Positions 54,107-62,830 of a stretch of 64,000 bases of DNA are shown piece by piece. Below the pieces are notes generated by a model. That model saw nothing but the letters and a program-made list of their open reading frames with translations, was not told where the DNA came from and did not search any database. The translations under genes were made by a program, and so were the position numbers. Source of the stretch: Vibrio sp. BS-M-Sm-2 (GTDB taxonomy: Bacteria > Pseudomonadota > Gammaproteobacteria > Enterobacterales > Vibrionaceae); the NCBI RefSeq assembly GCF_041504345.1, contig NZ_CP167895.1, forward strand, positions 868,001-932,000, given 5' to 3'. Position 1 is the stretch's first letter. Each line of letters begins with the position of its first letter.

Positions 54107-55189
54107 ATGAAAGCAATTGAACGGATTATTGATAAGGCGCACTTAGATCGTAAGCGTGTGGTTTTGAGCGAGGCGGAAGACCCTCGTGTGCTGAAAGCGG
54201 CACGATTAGCGATAGATAAACAGCTTGCTTATATCACGCTAGTAGGTGATGAAAAGGCGATTATCGAAGCCGCTCAGTTACATCATATTAACCTCGCGGG
54301 CATTCATATTGTTTCACCACAAACATCAGCACTTAAAGCTGTGTTAGCTGAACGTCTGTATGAGTTAAGAAAAGCCAAAGGCATGACTTATGAAGATGCA
54401 TTGGAGAAGGTTAAAGACCCACTGATTTTTGCCAACTTGATGATGAGAGAAGGGTTAGTAGACGGCACGGTCAATGGCGCGGTTTATACCACGTCAGATG
54501 TGGTGCGAGCTGCGCTGCAGATTATCGGCCCAGCACCAGACAGTGAATTGGTCTCGAGTTTCTTTTTAATGATGTTGTGCGAGCCTTTCCATAATCTTAA
54601 AGGCGGCATGATTTTCAGTGATTGTGGTTTGGTGATTAACCCCAATGAAACTGAACTTGCATCAATTGCAGTGGCGGCATCAAACAGTGCTCAAACGCTA
54701 TTGATGGAAGAACCTAAAGTGGCGATGTTGTCGTTTTCGACCAATGGAAGTGCCAAACACGAATCAGTCGATAAGGTGCGTAATGCAGCCCAGCTAGTGA
54801 AGCAGCGTTGCCCGGGAATTGCGGTTGATCAGGATGTTCAACTCGACGCGGCGATTGTCACTGAAATTGCGGCGAAAAAGTTGCCCGATTCCGAGGTAAA
54901 GGGTGAATCCAACGTGTTGATATTTCCCAACTTAGAAGCTGGCAACATCGGTTACAAACTTGCTGAAAGGCTAGGTGGTGCAGTCGCGATTGGTCCGTTG
55001 TTGCAAGGGTTGAATCAACCTGCCAATGATTTATCCAGAGGATGCAGCGCCGAAGATATCTTCAATGTAATCGCTGTGACTGCCGTGCAAGCACAACAAA
55101 GTAAAACGGCAAATTCAACAATAGATGTTGACGCTGAAGCTCAAGAAGCTAAAGAAAGAGAAGATTCAGAATTTGAGTTTAGGTACTGA
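54107..55189 (+). CDS. pta: Phosphate acetyltransferase, short form (sulfonate-pathway type)
   Basis: 360 aa from ATG 54107 (MKAIERIIDKAHLDRKRVVL); an ATG 36 bases upstream overlaps the putative operator. It has only the catalytic PTA/PTB domain and lacks the N-terminal CobB-like part of the housekeeping enzyme. Motifs DGTVNGAVYTTSDVVRAALQIIG, VAMLSFSTNGSAKH and NVLIFPNLEAGNIGYKL are seen. It turns acetyl phosphate made by Xsc into acetyl-CoA. Stand-alone pta genes of this length go with xsc in taurine degraders. Confidence 0.9.
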   Translation: MKAIERIIDKAHLDRKRVVLSEAEDPRVLKAARLAIDKQLAYITLVGDEKAIIEAAQLHHINLAGIHIVSPQTSALKAVLAERLYELRKAKGMTYEDALEKVKDPLIFANLMMREGLVDGTVNGAVYTTSDVVRAALQIIGPAPDSELVSSFFLMMLCEPFHNLKGGMIFSDCGLVINPNETELASIAVAASNSAQTLLMEEPKVAMLSFSTNGSAKHESVDKVRNAAQLVKQRCPGIAVDQDVQLDAAIVTEIAAKKLPDSEVKGESNVLIFPNLEAGNIGYKLAERLGGAVAIGPLLQGLNQPANDLSRGCSAEDIFNVIAVTAVQAQQSKTANSTIDVDAEAQEAKEREDSEFEFRY

Positions 55190-55246
55190 GGCTCACACTT
55201 AAAGCTCGCACTCATACTAAGTAAAAACACCTAATTAGGATTGCCA

Positions 55247-56014
55247 ATGGAGTTACCTGTTTTACTCGCCATTCTTGCCACCATTGCGGTAGGTACCTAT
55301 TTCCAAACCGTCACGGGGTTTGGGCTCGGCATTATCGTGATTGGTCTTACGGTCAGCCTTAATCTGGTCTCGTTGCCCGTGATTGCTGCCGTGGTCAGTA
55401 TCGTGACCTTGTTTAATTGCTTGGTTGCGTTGATGGGTAAGCCACTGCTTGGGGAACTCAAGATACTGGTTGTGTTGGTGATCGGTATTATCCCCGGTGT
55501 GTCGTTGGGGGTGTTCTTGCTGGACGAGTTGAGTGAGTCGGCAACGCATATCCTGAGAGGGTTATTGGGGGCAATGGTGTTATTCGCAGGTCTGAGCTTT
55601 ATGTTCAAACCTAAAACCAGAAAAGATCGTTCGGCAACCGTATCCTTCTTGGTGTCTGGTTTTAGTTCTGGCCTAGCGGGAGGGCTGTTTGGGATGGCGG
55701 GTCCACCGATTGTTTATCATCTCTATCGGCAGCCTTTTACGCTCGATCTGGTACGGAGCACACTGTTGATGGTGTTCGCTTGTACGTCGATGTCTCGTAC
55801 CGTCAATGTCTACGCGGCAGGTGACATGGAAGCGAGCATACTGTGGTTGTCTGCTATTGCTGTTCCCTTGGTGGCGCTTGTGACTATGTTTGCTCGGCGC
55901 TTCCCGCCGCCGTTGTCGAATGACCAACTCAGAAAGTTAGTATTTATGGTGTTGATGTTGATTGGTGGGTATTTGATGGCTGTCTCTGCATGGTCGTTGC
56001 TTGGCTCTTCCTAA
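55247..56014 (+). CDS. TSUP-family exporter (TauE/SafE-like)
   Basis: 255 aa, about eight membrane helices, from the ATG preceded by AGGA. The duplicated TauE/SafE domain is visible (FQTVTGFGLGIIVIG near the start, SGFSSGLAGGLFGMAGPPIVYHLYRQ in the second half). TauE-type proteins export sulfite or sulfoacetate made during sulfonate breakdown. It follows pta by 57 bases on the same strand, so co-transcription and a sulfite-export role are likely. The substrate is inferred from context. Confidence 0.86.
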   Translation: MELPVLLAILATIAVGTYFQTVTGFGLGIIVIGLTVSLNLVSLPVIAAVVSIVTLFNCLVALMGKPLLGELKILVVLVIGIIPGVSLGVFLLDELSESATHILRGLLGAMVLFAGLSFMFKPKTRKDRSATVSFLVSGFSSGLAGGLFGMAGPPIVYHLYRQPFTLDLVRSTLLMVFACTSMSRTVNVYAAGDMEASILWLSAIAVPLVALVTMFARRFPPPLSNDQLRKLVFMVLMLIGGYLMAVSAWSLLGSS

Positions 56015-56030
56015 CCATTCTCGACAAAGG

Positions 56031-56051
56031 AGGCTAGCGGTTTGCTAGCCT
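56031..56051. terminator. Hairpin between convergent exporter and cobT-like genes
   Basis: AGGCTAGC/GCTAGCCT stem with GGTTT loop, followed by AAGCCTTTCTG. It may end both transcripts. Confidence 0.6.
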
Positions 56052-56063
56052 AAGCCTTTCTGT

Positions 56064-57785
56064 TTAAACACGCTTTAGTATCTCAAAGATACTTTTAGAT
56101 ACCCCATACAAGCAGCTCTCTTGCACATCTAAAGTGATGTTACTGCGATAGTACGGGCTTAAATCGACGCCCATTCCCACGCCATGAATTTCGATACCGT
56201 TTTTGGTCGACTCGCGCTCAATCACTTGTTTGAGATGGTTATCCAAATAGAACTGATCATTGGCTGTGCTGGTGGCGGTATCCATCGGGCAGCCGTCTGA
56301 GAATACAATCAACACCTTTCGCTGTGCGCTATGTTGCTGCAAGCGCTGGCTAGCGAACTGAACCGCTTCGCCATCAATCCCTTCTTTAAAGATATCTGCT
56401 TTTCGAAGGCTAGCAATGCCAAGGCGAGAGCGTCTCCAATGGGTATCAAAATCCTTAAACACAATGTGTCGAACTTCGTTTAATCGGCCTGGGTATTTCG
56501 GTTGGCCTTGCTTTAGCCACTGCCGATAAACCTTGCCACCATTCCAGTTGTTGGTGGTGAAGCCGATAATCTCGAAAGGGATGTTGGCTAGCCCGACGGA
56601 TTTGAGAATCGTATCCATTAGTAGACTCAGTTTGTGACTGTGTTTTTGCATTGAGCCTGAGCAGTCCATTAGAAATGTGATGGCACATTGATGAGATGCG
56701 CCAATGTCAGGTTGATAAAAGACAGCACGATCCAACGGTGATGTGATGAGTTTGGTGATAGTGGTGGCGTTGACGATGCCTTCTTCCAAATGATCCTGAC
56801 GTCGATTCCTTTGGGGCGTCGCAACAAAGCTGGTGAGCATAGCGGCTAAACGGCGGGTGTTCACTTGTCTCGCCATAATGTCATCGGTGAGCTTTTGCCT
56901 CAGTTCGAGTAACAGGGCGAGCCTGACGGTCTTATCTGCAGCGACCACTTGATCAAACTCTGAGTTATAAATCTGATAATTGGCGCCCGACAGCTCGAAC
57001 ACCTTGCTGCTGCCTGTTATGTCGGTATCGACGTCTTCATCTTGAATGTCGCCATCAACTATAAGAGCCAGCTGCGCGAGGATCTTGATGTCTTCTTCAA
57101 CCGTAGGGGTTGGCGAGTTATTACTCTCTTGTTCTTGGTTGATGAGTTCTTGCGCTAAAGAGGCCAGTTCATTGGCGCAGTGAGCAAACTGTTGTTGGTC
57201 TCCTCGATGTTCCTTCAAGCGCTTCAAGCTGCTTCCGAAAATAGGCACGATGCCCGCACGAGTTGATTCAATGGTTTCGGCAATCGGTTCCGAAACTGGG
57301 ACATTGGTTAAACGGGTGTGGATGACTTGTATCAGCGTGAACAGTAACATTCCAATTCGAGATTCAGTAAAGCCATTTTGATGATATTGGTCGCTCCAAT
57401 ACGCAAAGTTGAACTGAATGCTCTTAGTCACACCTTTTAGGTAGGACGGGACTTGTGATTCGATTCGTACTTGTTCGCAGAAATCATATAACAGACGTTC
57501 GACTTCGTTTTTTGGTCGTAATGAATAGTGAAGATCAGTATCTGACAACAATAGTCTCAGTGCCGATGAATCGATCTTGCCTTGCATTGAGAGCTTGCTG
57601 TTTGTTAAATCATGGCGAGAAACAAAGGTGAGATCGTTGGTGTGTGCAGACTGATAATAGCAGGGGCTATTACCGTTATAGAGACGCTCTCCCCGATAAT
57701 TCAGGTTCAATTCACCACTGATCGCTCTAGCGACAGACACACCAAGGTCGAGGATCTTTTTCTGCTGAGAAGAAACATTGGCCAT
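56064..57785 (-). CDS. CobT-like VWA-domain protein
   Basis: 573 aa, similar throughout to CobT of aerobic cobaltochelatase (about 630 aa). N-terminal helical part, an acidic middle segment (DGDIQDEDVDTD), and a C-terminal von Willebrand A domain with the metal-binding MIDAS motif DCSGSM (near residue 373), then FEIIGFTTNNWNGGKVYRQWLKQGQPKYPGRLN and VFSDGCPMDTATS. In cobaltochelatase CobT works with the AAA+ protein CobS to drive insertion of cobalt by CobN. No CobN gene is in the window. It is 3 bases after the CobS-like gene, so they are co-translated. Confidence 0.88.
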   Translation of the reverse strand: MANVSSQQKKILDLGVSVARAISGELNLNYRGERLYNGNSPCYYQSAHTNDLTFVSRHDLTNSKLSMQGKIDSSALRLLLSDTDLHYSLRPKNEVERLLYDFCEQVRIESQVPSYLKGVTKSIQFNFAYWSDQYHQNGFTESRIGMLLFTLIQVIHTRLTNVPVSEPIAETIESTRAGIVPIFGSSLKRLKEHRGDQQQFAHCANELASLAQELINQEQESNNSPTPTVEEDIKILAQLALIVDGDIQDEDVDTDITGSSKVFELSGANYQIYNSEFDQVVAADKTVRLALLLELRQKLTDDIMARQVNTRRLAAMLTSFVATPQRNRRQDHLEEGIVNATTITKLITSPLDRAVFYQPDIGASHQCAITFLMDCSGSMQKHSHKLSLLMDTILKSVGLANIPFEIIGFTTNNWNGGKVYRQWLKQGQPKYPGRLNEVRHIVFKDFDTHWRRSRLGIASLRKADIFKEGIDGEAVQFASQRLQQHSAQRKVLIVFSDGCPMDTATSTANDQFYLDNHLKQVIERESTKNGIEIHGVGMGVDLSPYYRSNITLDVQESCLYGVSKSIFEILKRV

Positions 57786-57788
57786 GGT

Positions 57789-58769
57789 TTACGACTCCGA
57801 CTGCGCATAACTCTGAGTAGGCGTTTCTAGGGCCTCACCAAAGCAGCGGAAGTAATATTCGCTTACCAACTCTTTCTCTTCATCTTCACAACGGTTTAGG
57901 AATGAAAGCCTAAATGCCGTGGCTACGTTATCGAATATTCGGATATTTTCGGCCCATGTGATCACGGTTCTCGGAGACATTACCGTCGACAGATCGCCTG
58001 CTCTAAAACCATTTCGTGTTAACCCAGCAGTTGCGATCATTTTCTCAACTAACTGCTGACCGATTTCACTGTTCATCTCTGGGCGCTTGGATAACACGAT
58101 CTTAGTTTCATGTTGTGGATCTAAATAGTTAAGCGTGGCGATGATGTTCCATCGGTCAAGCTGGCTATGGTTAAGCACTTGAGTACCGGAATACAACCCC
58201 GAGAAATTACCTAAACCAAGTGTGTTACAGGTAGCAAATAGGCGGAAAGAAGGGTGAGGCGTGATCACTCGGTTTTGCTCTAAAGAGGTGTATTTTCCGT
58301 CTTGCTCTAAGAGTTGTTGAATCACAAACATCACATCTGGTCGTCCTGCATCGTATTCGTCTAATACCAGAGCGATGGGTTGCTGGATACTTTGCGGAAG
58401 AATGCCTTCTTTAAACTCTGTCACCTGCATTCCATCTTTAATGACGATGCTGTCCTTTCCTATGAAATCTAATCGGCTTAAGTGCCCGTCTAGGTTGATC
58501 CTCAAACACGGCCAGTTCAACCTCGCGGCAATTTGTTCAATGTGAGAAGACTTACCCGTTCCGTGTGTACCTTGTATCAAGGTGCGGCGATTAGAGGTGA
58601 AACCCGCCAATATCGCTAGTGTTACTTCAGGATCAAAACAGTAGTTAGGATCGACCTTGGGTACATACTCTCCCGCATGTTCAAACGCCAGTACGGTTAG
58701 GTTGCTGTCGATGCCAAAACACTCTCTCACACTTACTGGTTGCGTTGGTATCAATTCCGCGTCATTCAT
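57789..58769 (-). CDS. CobS-like AAA+ ATPase (MoxR group)
   Basis: 326 aa, close to CobS of aerobic cobaltochelatase (about 330 aa). Walker A GTHGTGKS (67-74), Walker B LVLDEYDAGRPD (134-145), the CobS hallmark SRLDFIGKDSIVIKDGMQVTEFKEGIL and the sensor/arginine-finger region HSQLDRWNIIATLNYL. It pairs with the CobT-like VWA protein as in MoxR/VWA chaperones that insert metals or remodel enzymes. It is divergent from xsc, which suggests that its client is an enzyme of the sulfonate pathway. Confidence 0.9.
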   Translation of the reverse strand: MNDAELIPTQPVSVRECFGIDSNLTVLAFEHAGEYVPKVDPNYCFDPEVTLAILAGFTSNRRTLIQGTHGTGKSSHIEQIAARLNWPCLRINLDGHLSRLDFIGKDSIVIKDGMQVTEFKEGILPQSIQQPIALVLDEYDAGRPDVMFVIQQLLEQDGKYTSLEQNRVITPHPSFRLFATCNTLGLGNFSGLYSGTQVLNHSQLDRWNIIATLNYLDPQHETKIVLSKRPEMNSEIGQQLVEKMIATAGLTRNGFRAGDLSTVMSPRTVITWAENIRIFDNVATAFRLSFLNRCEDEEKELVSEYYFRCFGEALETPTQSYAQSES

Positions 58770-58908
58770 TTTTCTTCCCTCTCAATAGCTTCCATTGACT
58801 GCCGCGATGGGCGATATGTCATCGATTATTAACAGCTCACTCTAAGTTAACGGCACTTTTTGTACGAAAAACTATCAATAATGTGATCCAGTTTTATTAA
58901 TTAGAATG

Positions 58909-58918
58909 AATTGTTCCA
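58909..58918 (-). promoter_or_regulatory. Candidate IclR half-site before xsc
   Basis: On the minus strand TGGAACAATT, identical to the site before pta. It lies 117 bases before the xsc ATG and 140 bases before the cobS-like ATG. Confidence 0.4.
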
Positions 58919-59034
58919 ATTTAGTATAAAAAGTTGACGCGCAAAAAATCTACTACTAAGGTGAAAATGAATTCGAAAAAGAGACAATTCATTCCGAAAA
59001 ATGAAATTTTGGTTAACTCAAGGAGAATGGAAGA

Positions 59035-60846
59035 ATGAGTGAGCAAGAAAAACGTACGGTTGTTTCCGGCACAGTAACAATGACACCATCAGAAGCGTTC
59101 GTTGAAACTATGGTTGCTAATGATGTTACCGACATGTTCGGCATCATGGGGTCAGCATTTATGGACGCAATGGATATCTTTGCTCCTGCTGGCATTCGAT
59201 TGGTCCCAGTGGTACACGAGCAAGGTGCTGCTCACATGGCAGATGGTTATTCTCGTGTATCTGGTCGCCATGGCGTGGTTATCGGGCAGAATGGCCCGGG
59301 TATCAGTAACTGTGTAACTGCGATTGCAGCGGCATTCTGGGCACACAGCCCAGTCGTGATTGTGACGCCAGAGACTGGCACTAAAACAATGGGCTTAGGT
59401 GGTTTCCAAGAGTGTAACCAACTTCCAATGTTCCAAGAGTTTACTAAGTATCAAGGACACGTAACGCACCCAGACCGTATGGCGGAATACACGGGTCGAT
59501 GCTTTGACCGCGCAATGAGCGAAATGGGTCCGACTCAACTGAATATCCCACGTGACTATTTCTACGGTGAAACTCAAACCGAGATCCCTAAACCAGCGCG
59601 TTTAGACCGTGGTCCAGGTGGTGAGAAGTCTCTGAATGAAGCGGCAGACCTGATTGCTGAAGCGAAATTCCCAGTCATCATTTCTGGTGGCGGTGTGGTA
59701 ATGGCAGATGCAGTTCAAGAGTGTGCAGCATTAGCAGAAAGACTAGGTGCACCTGTAGTGAACAGCTACCTGCACAATGACTCTTTCCCTGCTAGTCACC
59801 CATTATGGTGTGGTCCTTTAGGCTACCAAGGTTCGAAAGCAGCAATGAAGTTAATGGCTCAAGCGGATGTGGTTATCGCGTTGGGTACACGTCTTGGTCC
59901 ATTTGGTACCTTGCCTCAACATGGCATGGATTACTGGCCGAAAGACGCGAAAATCATTCAGATCGATGCAGACAACAAGATGCTTGGCCTTGTTAAGAAG
60001 ATTTCTGTGGGTATTTGTGGCGACGCAAAAGCAGCGGCTGTAGCATTAGCTGAAAGACTAGAAGGTCGTGCACTATTGTGTGATGACAACAAAGGCGCTC
60101 GCCAAGACACAGTGGCAACAGAAAAAGCGTTGTGGGAAAAAGAGCTTGATGAGTGGACGCACGAACGTGATTCGTTCAGCTTGGATATGATTGAAGAAAA
60201 CTCACACGAGACTCCGTTCTCTGGTGGTGAATATCTTCATCCTCGCCAAGTACTGCGTGAGCTAGAAAAAGCGATGCCAGAAGACGTAATGGTTTCAACG
60301 GATATCGGTAACATCAACTCAGTGGCGAACAGCTACTTACGCTTTGAAAAACCACGCAGCTTCTTTGCTGCAATGAGTTTCGGTAACTGTGGTTACGCAT
60401 TCCCGACCATCATTGGTGCGAAAGCAGCAGCACCTCATCGCCCTGCTATCTCTTATGCAGGTGACGGTGCGTGGGGCATGAGTTTGATGGAGACCATGAC
60501 ATGTGTTCGTCATAACATTCCAGTGACAGCCGTGGTGTTCCACAACCGTCAATGGGGTGCCGAGAAGAAGAACCAAGTCGACTTCTACAACCGACGCTTT
60601 GTTGCTGGTGAACTGGATAACCAAAGCTTCGCGGAAATCGCACGAGCAATGGGCGCTGAAGGTATCACGGTCGATAAGCTAGAAGATGTAGGTCCAACTC
60701 TGCAAAAAGCCATCGACATGCAAATGAACGAAGGCAAAACAACCATCATTGAAATCATGTGTACTCAGGAATTGGGCGACCCGTTCCGCCGAGATGCACT
60801 ATCAACGCCGGTTCGTTTCCTAGATAAGTACAAAGACTACGTATAA
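59035..60846 (+). CDS. xsc: Sulfoacetaldehyde acetyltransferase
   Basis: 603 aa thiamine-diphosphate enzyme. It splits sulfoacetaldehyde into sulfite and, with phosphate, acetyl phosphate: the central step of taurine degradation. The catalytic Glu lies in VVHEQGAAHMADGYSR, and the cofactor-binding motif is GDGAWGMSLMETMTCVRHNIPVTAVVFHNRQWGAEKKNQ. The length is that of known Xsc proteins, and the sequence agrees more with Xsc than with acetolactate synthase. GGAG is the ribosome-binding site. Genes for Pta and a sulfite exporter lie nearby. Confidence 0.94.
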   Translation: MSEQEKRTVVSGTVTMTPSEAFVETMVANDVTDMFGIMGSAFMDAMDIFAPAGIRLVPVVHEQGAAHMADGYSRVSGRHGVVIGQNGPGISNCVTAIAAAFWAHSPVVIVTPETGTKTMGLGGFQECNQLPMFQEFTKYQGHVTHPDRMAEYTGRCFDRAMSEMGPTQLNIPRDYFYGETQTEIPKPARLDRGPGGEKSLNEAADLIAEAKFPVIISGGGVVMADAVQECAALAERLGAPVVNSYLHNDSFPASHPLWCGPLGYQGSKAAMKLMAQADVVIALGTRLGPFGTLPQHGMDYWPKDAKIIQIDADNKMLGLVKKISVGICGDAKAAAVALAERLEGRALLCDDNKGARQDTVATEKALWEKELDEWTHERDSFSLDMIEENSHETPFSGGEYLHPRQVLRELEKAMPEDVMVSTDIGNINSVANSYLRFEKPRSFFAAMSFGNCGYAFPTIIGAKAAAPHRPAISYAGDGAWGMSLMETMTCVRHNIPVTAVVFHNRQWGAEKKNQVDFYNRRFVAGELDNQSFAEIARAMGAEGITVDKLEDVGPTLQKAIDMQMNEGKTTIIEIMCTQELGDPFRRDALSTPVRFLDKYKDYV

Positions 60847-61275
60847 GTCATAGGAAGTTTGCCCGACCAAAACCGTCTCGTGAATGCTAGATAAAGAGTT
60901 ATCGAGAATGTGGTTGGGCAAACAAATTAAGCTCTAACACTAGCCATTAATTTTAAATTGGATGATCAAACAGAATGGCTCAACGAGTGAGTTGTTTTTA
61001 AAGATTCTTAATAGTGCTGTTATCTAAGTATTGGGTCATATATTTCTATTATTTCGCTCTAAATATTAGAGCTCTAATGAAATAACCAAGGTGAATAGGT
61101 GCTCGGTTTCATTAATAGAGACTTATCAATAATTATTATGAGTTGCTTTTAAATAGTAATTACCGATAAGTAGATAGAGTTATTAGACTTTAGTCTGTGT
61201 ATTTTATTACATTTCAGTTTTTAACGAATAAATTTTAATTTAGTTATTTATATTGTCGAGTGGTTGGAACCAAAT
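60847..61275. other. AT-rich gap after xsc with two inverted repeats
   Basis: 429 bases. First a 13-bp stem (GTTTGCCCGACCA at 60857-60869 with TGGTTGGGCAAAC at 60911-60923, one G-U) enclosing CTCG/CGAG; then GCTCTAA-ATA-TTAGAGC at 61056-61072 inside TTATTTC/GAAATAA. The rest is AT-rich sequence before the FRG gene. Confidence 0.7.
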
Positions 61276-62082
61276 ATGAACAATAAACGTTATATCAGCA
61301 CGCTCGAAGAACTGTATAAAATAATCGATTCATTAATGACTGAATGCAGTGACCAACGTGGTTTGATGTATAACGTGTGTGATTATGAAAATAATAACCT
61401 AATGCCAAGTTTAGGTCGTTCCAATCGTAAGAACATACGTCGTGTCGAACAAGAGTTGCTTTCAACTGTGAGAGTTTACGGTGGTCACTCGCTGAGCTCA
61501 CACGACATAAATGACTGGTTATTGATGTGTTTAGCCAAGAAGCAGGGTTTTCCCACCCGTTTGCTGGAATGGACCGATAACCTGTTAAATGCGCTTTGGT
61601 CGGTGTGTCATAGCCAAAGTAAAGACTGCATAAATATAATTAAAGCTATTGATTATCAGCGGGTTAGTGTTTTTAGCTCGCCGTGTAACATCAACAAAAC
61701 TCAGATATTTAATGTGGCGGATTGCGATCAGCAAGAGCCACGCAAGGACAAGTGGTATTCCATTCACCCATTTAAGGAAGGTGGCAATGATGCCATTCAG
61801 CCTTTGTACGATGAGAAAGAGTATTCAAACGGTCTAGTGTCCGTTCATATTCTTCCATCAGTGAAAGTAAAACTGATAAAGGAGTTAATATCCATGAATG
61901 TTTTAAATGAACCGACAGAGTATGTCGAAGAGAAACTGACGGATTTAAAAAACGAAGCACATGCAGATAACAACCAAATCATAAATAAAGGTGACGGCAA
62001 TATCGAATTGCAAGTTAATACTCATGATCGTCAACTTGAACAGTATGGCCGAAAGTATCATCAAGACTTTGATTTCGACTAA
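61276..62082 (+). CDS. FRG-domain protein
   Basis: 268 aa from ATG 61276. FRG motifs: QRGL (27-30), LMPSLGR (about 42-48), and KKQGFPTRLLEWTDNLLNALWSVC (about 84-107), which matches the family's HxG-x-TRLLDWT core with His replaced by Lys/Gln. The C-terminus is an acidic, charged tail (LNEPTEYVEEKLTDLKNEA) of its own kind. FRG domains occur often in phage-defence and toxin-like proteins; their activity is not settled. The gene is AT-rich with AT-rich flanks on both sides and splits the xsc and tauXY-like genes, so it looks inserted. Confidence 0.75.
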   Translation: MNNKRYISTLEELYKIIDSLMTECSDQRGLMYNVCDYENNNLMPSLGRSNRKNIRRVEQELLSTVRVYGGHSLSSHDINDWLLMCLAKKQGFPTRLLEWTDNLLNALWSVCHSQSKDCINIIKAIDYQRVSVFSSPCNINKTQIFNVADCDQQEPRKDKWYSIHPFKEGGNDAIQPLYDEKEYSNGLVSVHILPSVKVKLIKELISMNVLNEPTEYVEEKLTDLKNEAHADNNQIINKGDGNIELQVNTHDRQLEQYGRKYHQDFDFD

Positions 62083-62344
62083 AGGCTTATACGTTTTAAT
62101 TTAATTATACCTCTTATATCGTGAGTGAAAATTTGAGTAAATAAAATTAGAACACTAATTAATTTATAAAAAGATGAAATCTGTGAGCTTAGAGATTGTT
62201 TATAACCTAACTCGAAGTTAGAGTGATGAACCTTGTTATCAAGTTGTTAAATCTTCACAGATCTAGTTTAAACACTCTAATAAAAAAGTGGCGCAAAGCT
62301 ACTGAAATTTAAACCAATAACGAAAACATAAAGGATTCTGGAAT

Positions 62345-62782
62345 ATGAATATGCAAACCAATGCAGCGACATTCGTGCTGGAAAACCAAGTCGACACCGC
62401 CTTTTTACAGTCTTTTAGTGATGCGTGGAATAACCATGATATTGAAGCGCTGATGTCTTTCATGACAGAAGACTGTGTATTCCACACGGTGGCAGGCGAA
62501 GGCTTGCTTGGAAACACTATCGAAGGGTACGAAGCGGTTCGAAATAGCTTTGAATTGGTTTGGCAGAACTTTCCAGATGCGGCTTGGAGCGATCCTGTCC
62601 ACTTTGTGTGCGGTGACCGCGCTGTGAGTGAATCGACGTTTTCTGCGACGAACCCAGATGGCAGCGTCATTGAAGCTCGCATGGTCGACGTGTTTACCCT
62701 GAAAGATGGAAAAATCAGCGTAAAAAATGCCTTCCGTAAAACAAGACCTCTTTTAACTCCTAACAACACTCCCAAGAGCTAG
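62345..62782 (+). CDS. tauX: NTF2/SnoaL-like protein, probable taurine dehydrogenase small subunit (TauX-like)
   Basis: 145 aa of the SnoaL/NTF2-like fold: FLQSFSDAWNNHDIEALMSFMTEDCVFHTVAGEG, EGYEAVRNSFELVWQNFPDAAWSD, VDVFTLKDGKISVKNAF. No single catalytic residue can be named. It lies 48 bases before the FAD oxidoreductase gene and downstream of xsc, the context of TauX, the small subunit of taurine dehydrogenase. The symbol rests on context and size, so it is tentative. Confidence 0.6.
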   Translation: MNMQTNAATFVLENQVDTAFLQSFSDAWNNHDIEALMSFMTEDCVFHTVAGEGLLGNTIEGYEAVRNSFELVWQNFPDAAWSDPVHFVCGDRAVSESTFSATNPDGSVIEARMVDVFTLKDGKISVKNAFRKTRPLLTPNNTPKS

Positions 62783-62830
62783 ACACGAAACCACAACCCG
62801 TTCACGTGTTATGACTAGGAGAGTCGAATT

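Noticed and set aside
58963..59020. Possible palindromic operator just before xsc (GAATTC and CATTCC repeats)
   Set aside because: Short AT-rich repeats of GAATTC/CATTCCGAAAAATGAA type with no counterpart at other units of the pathway.
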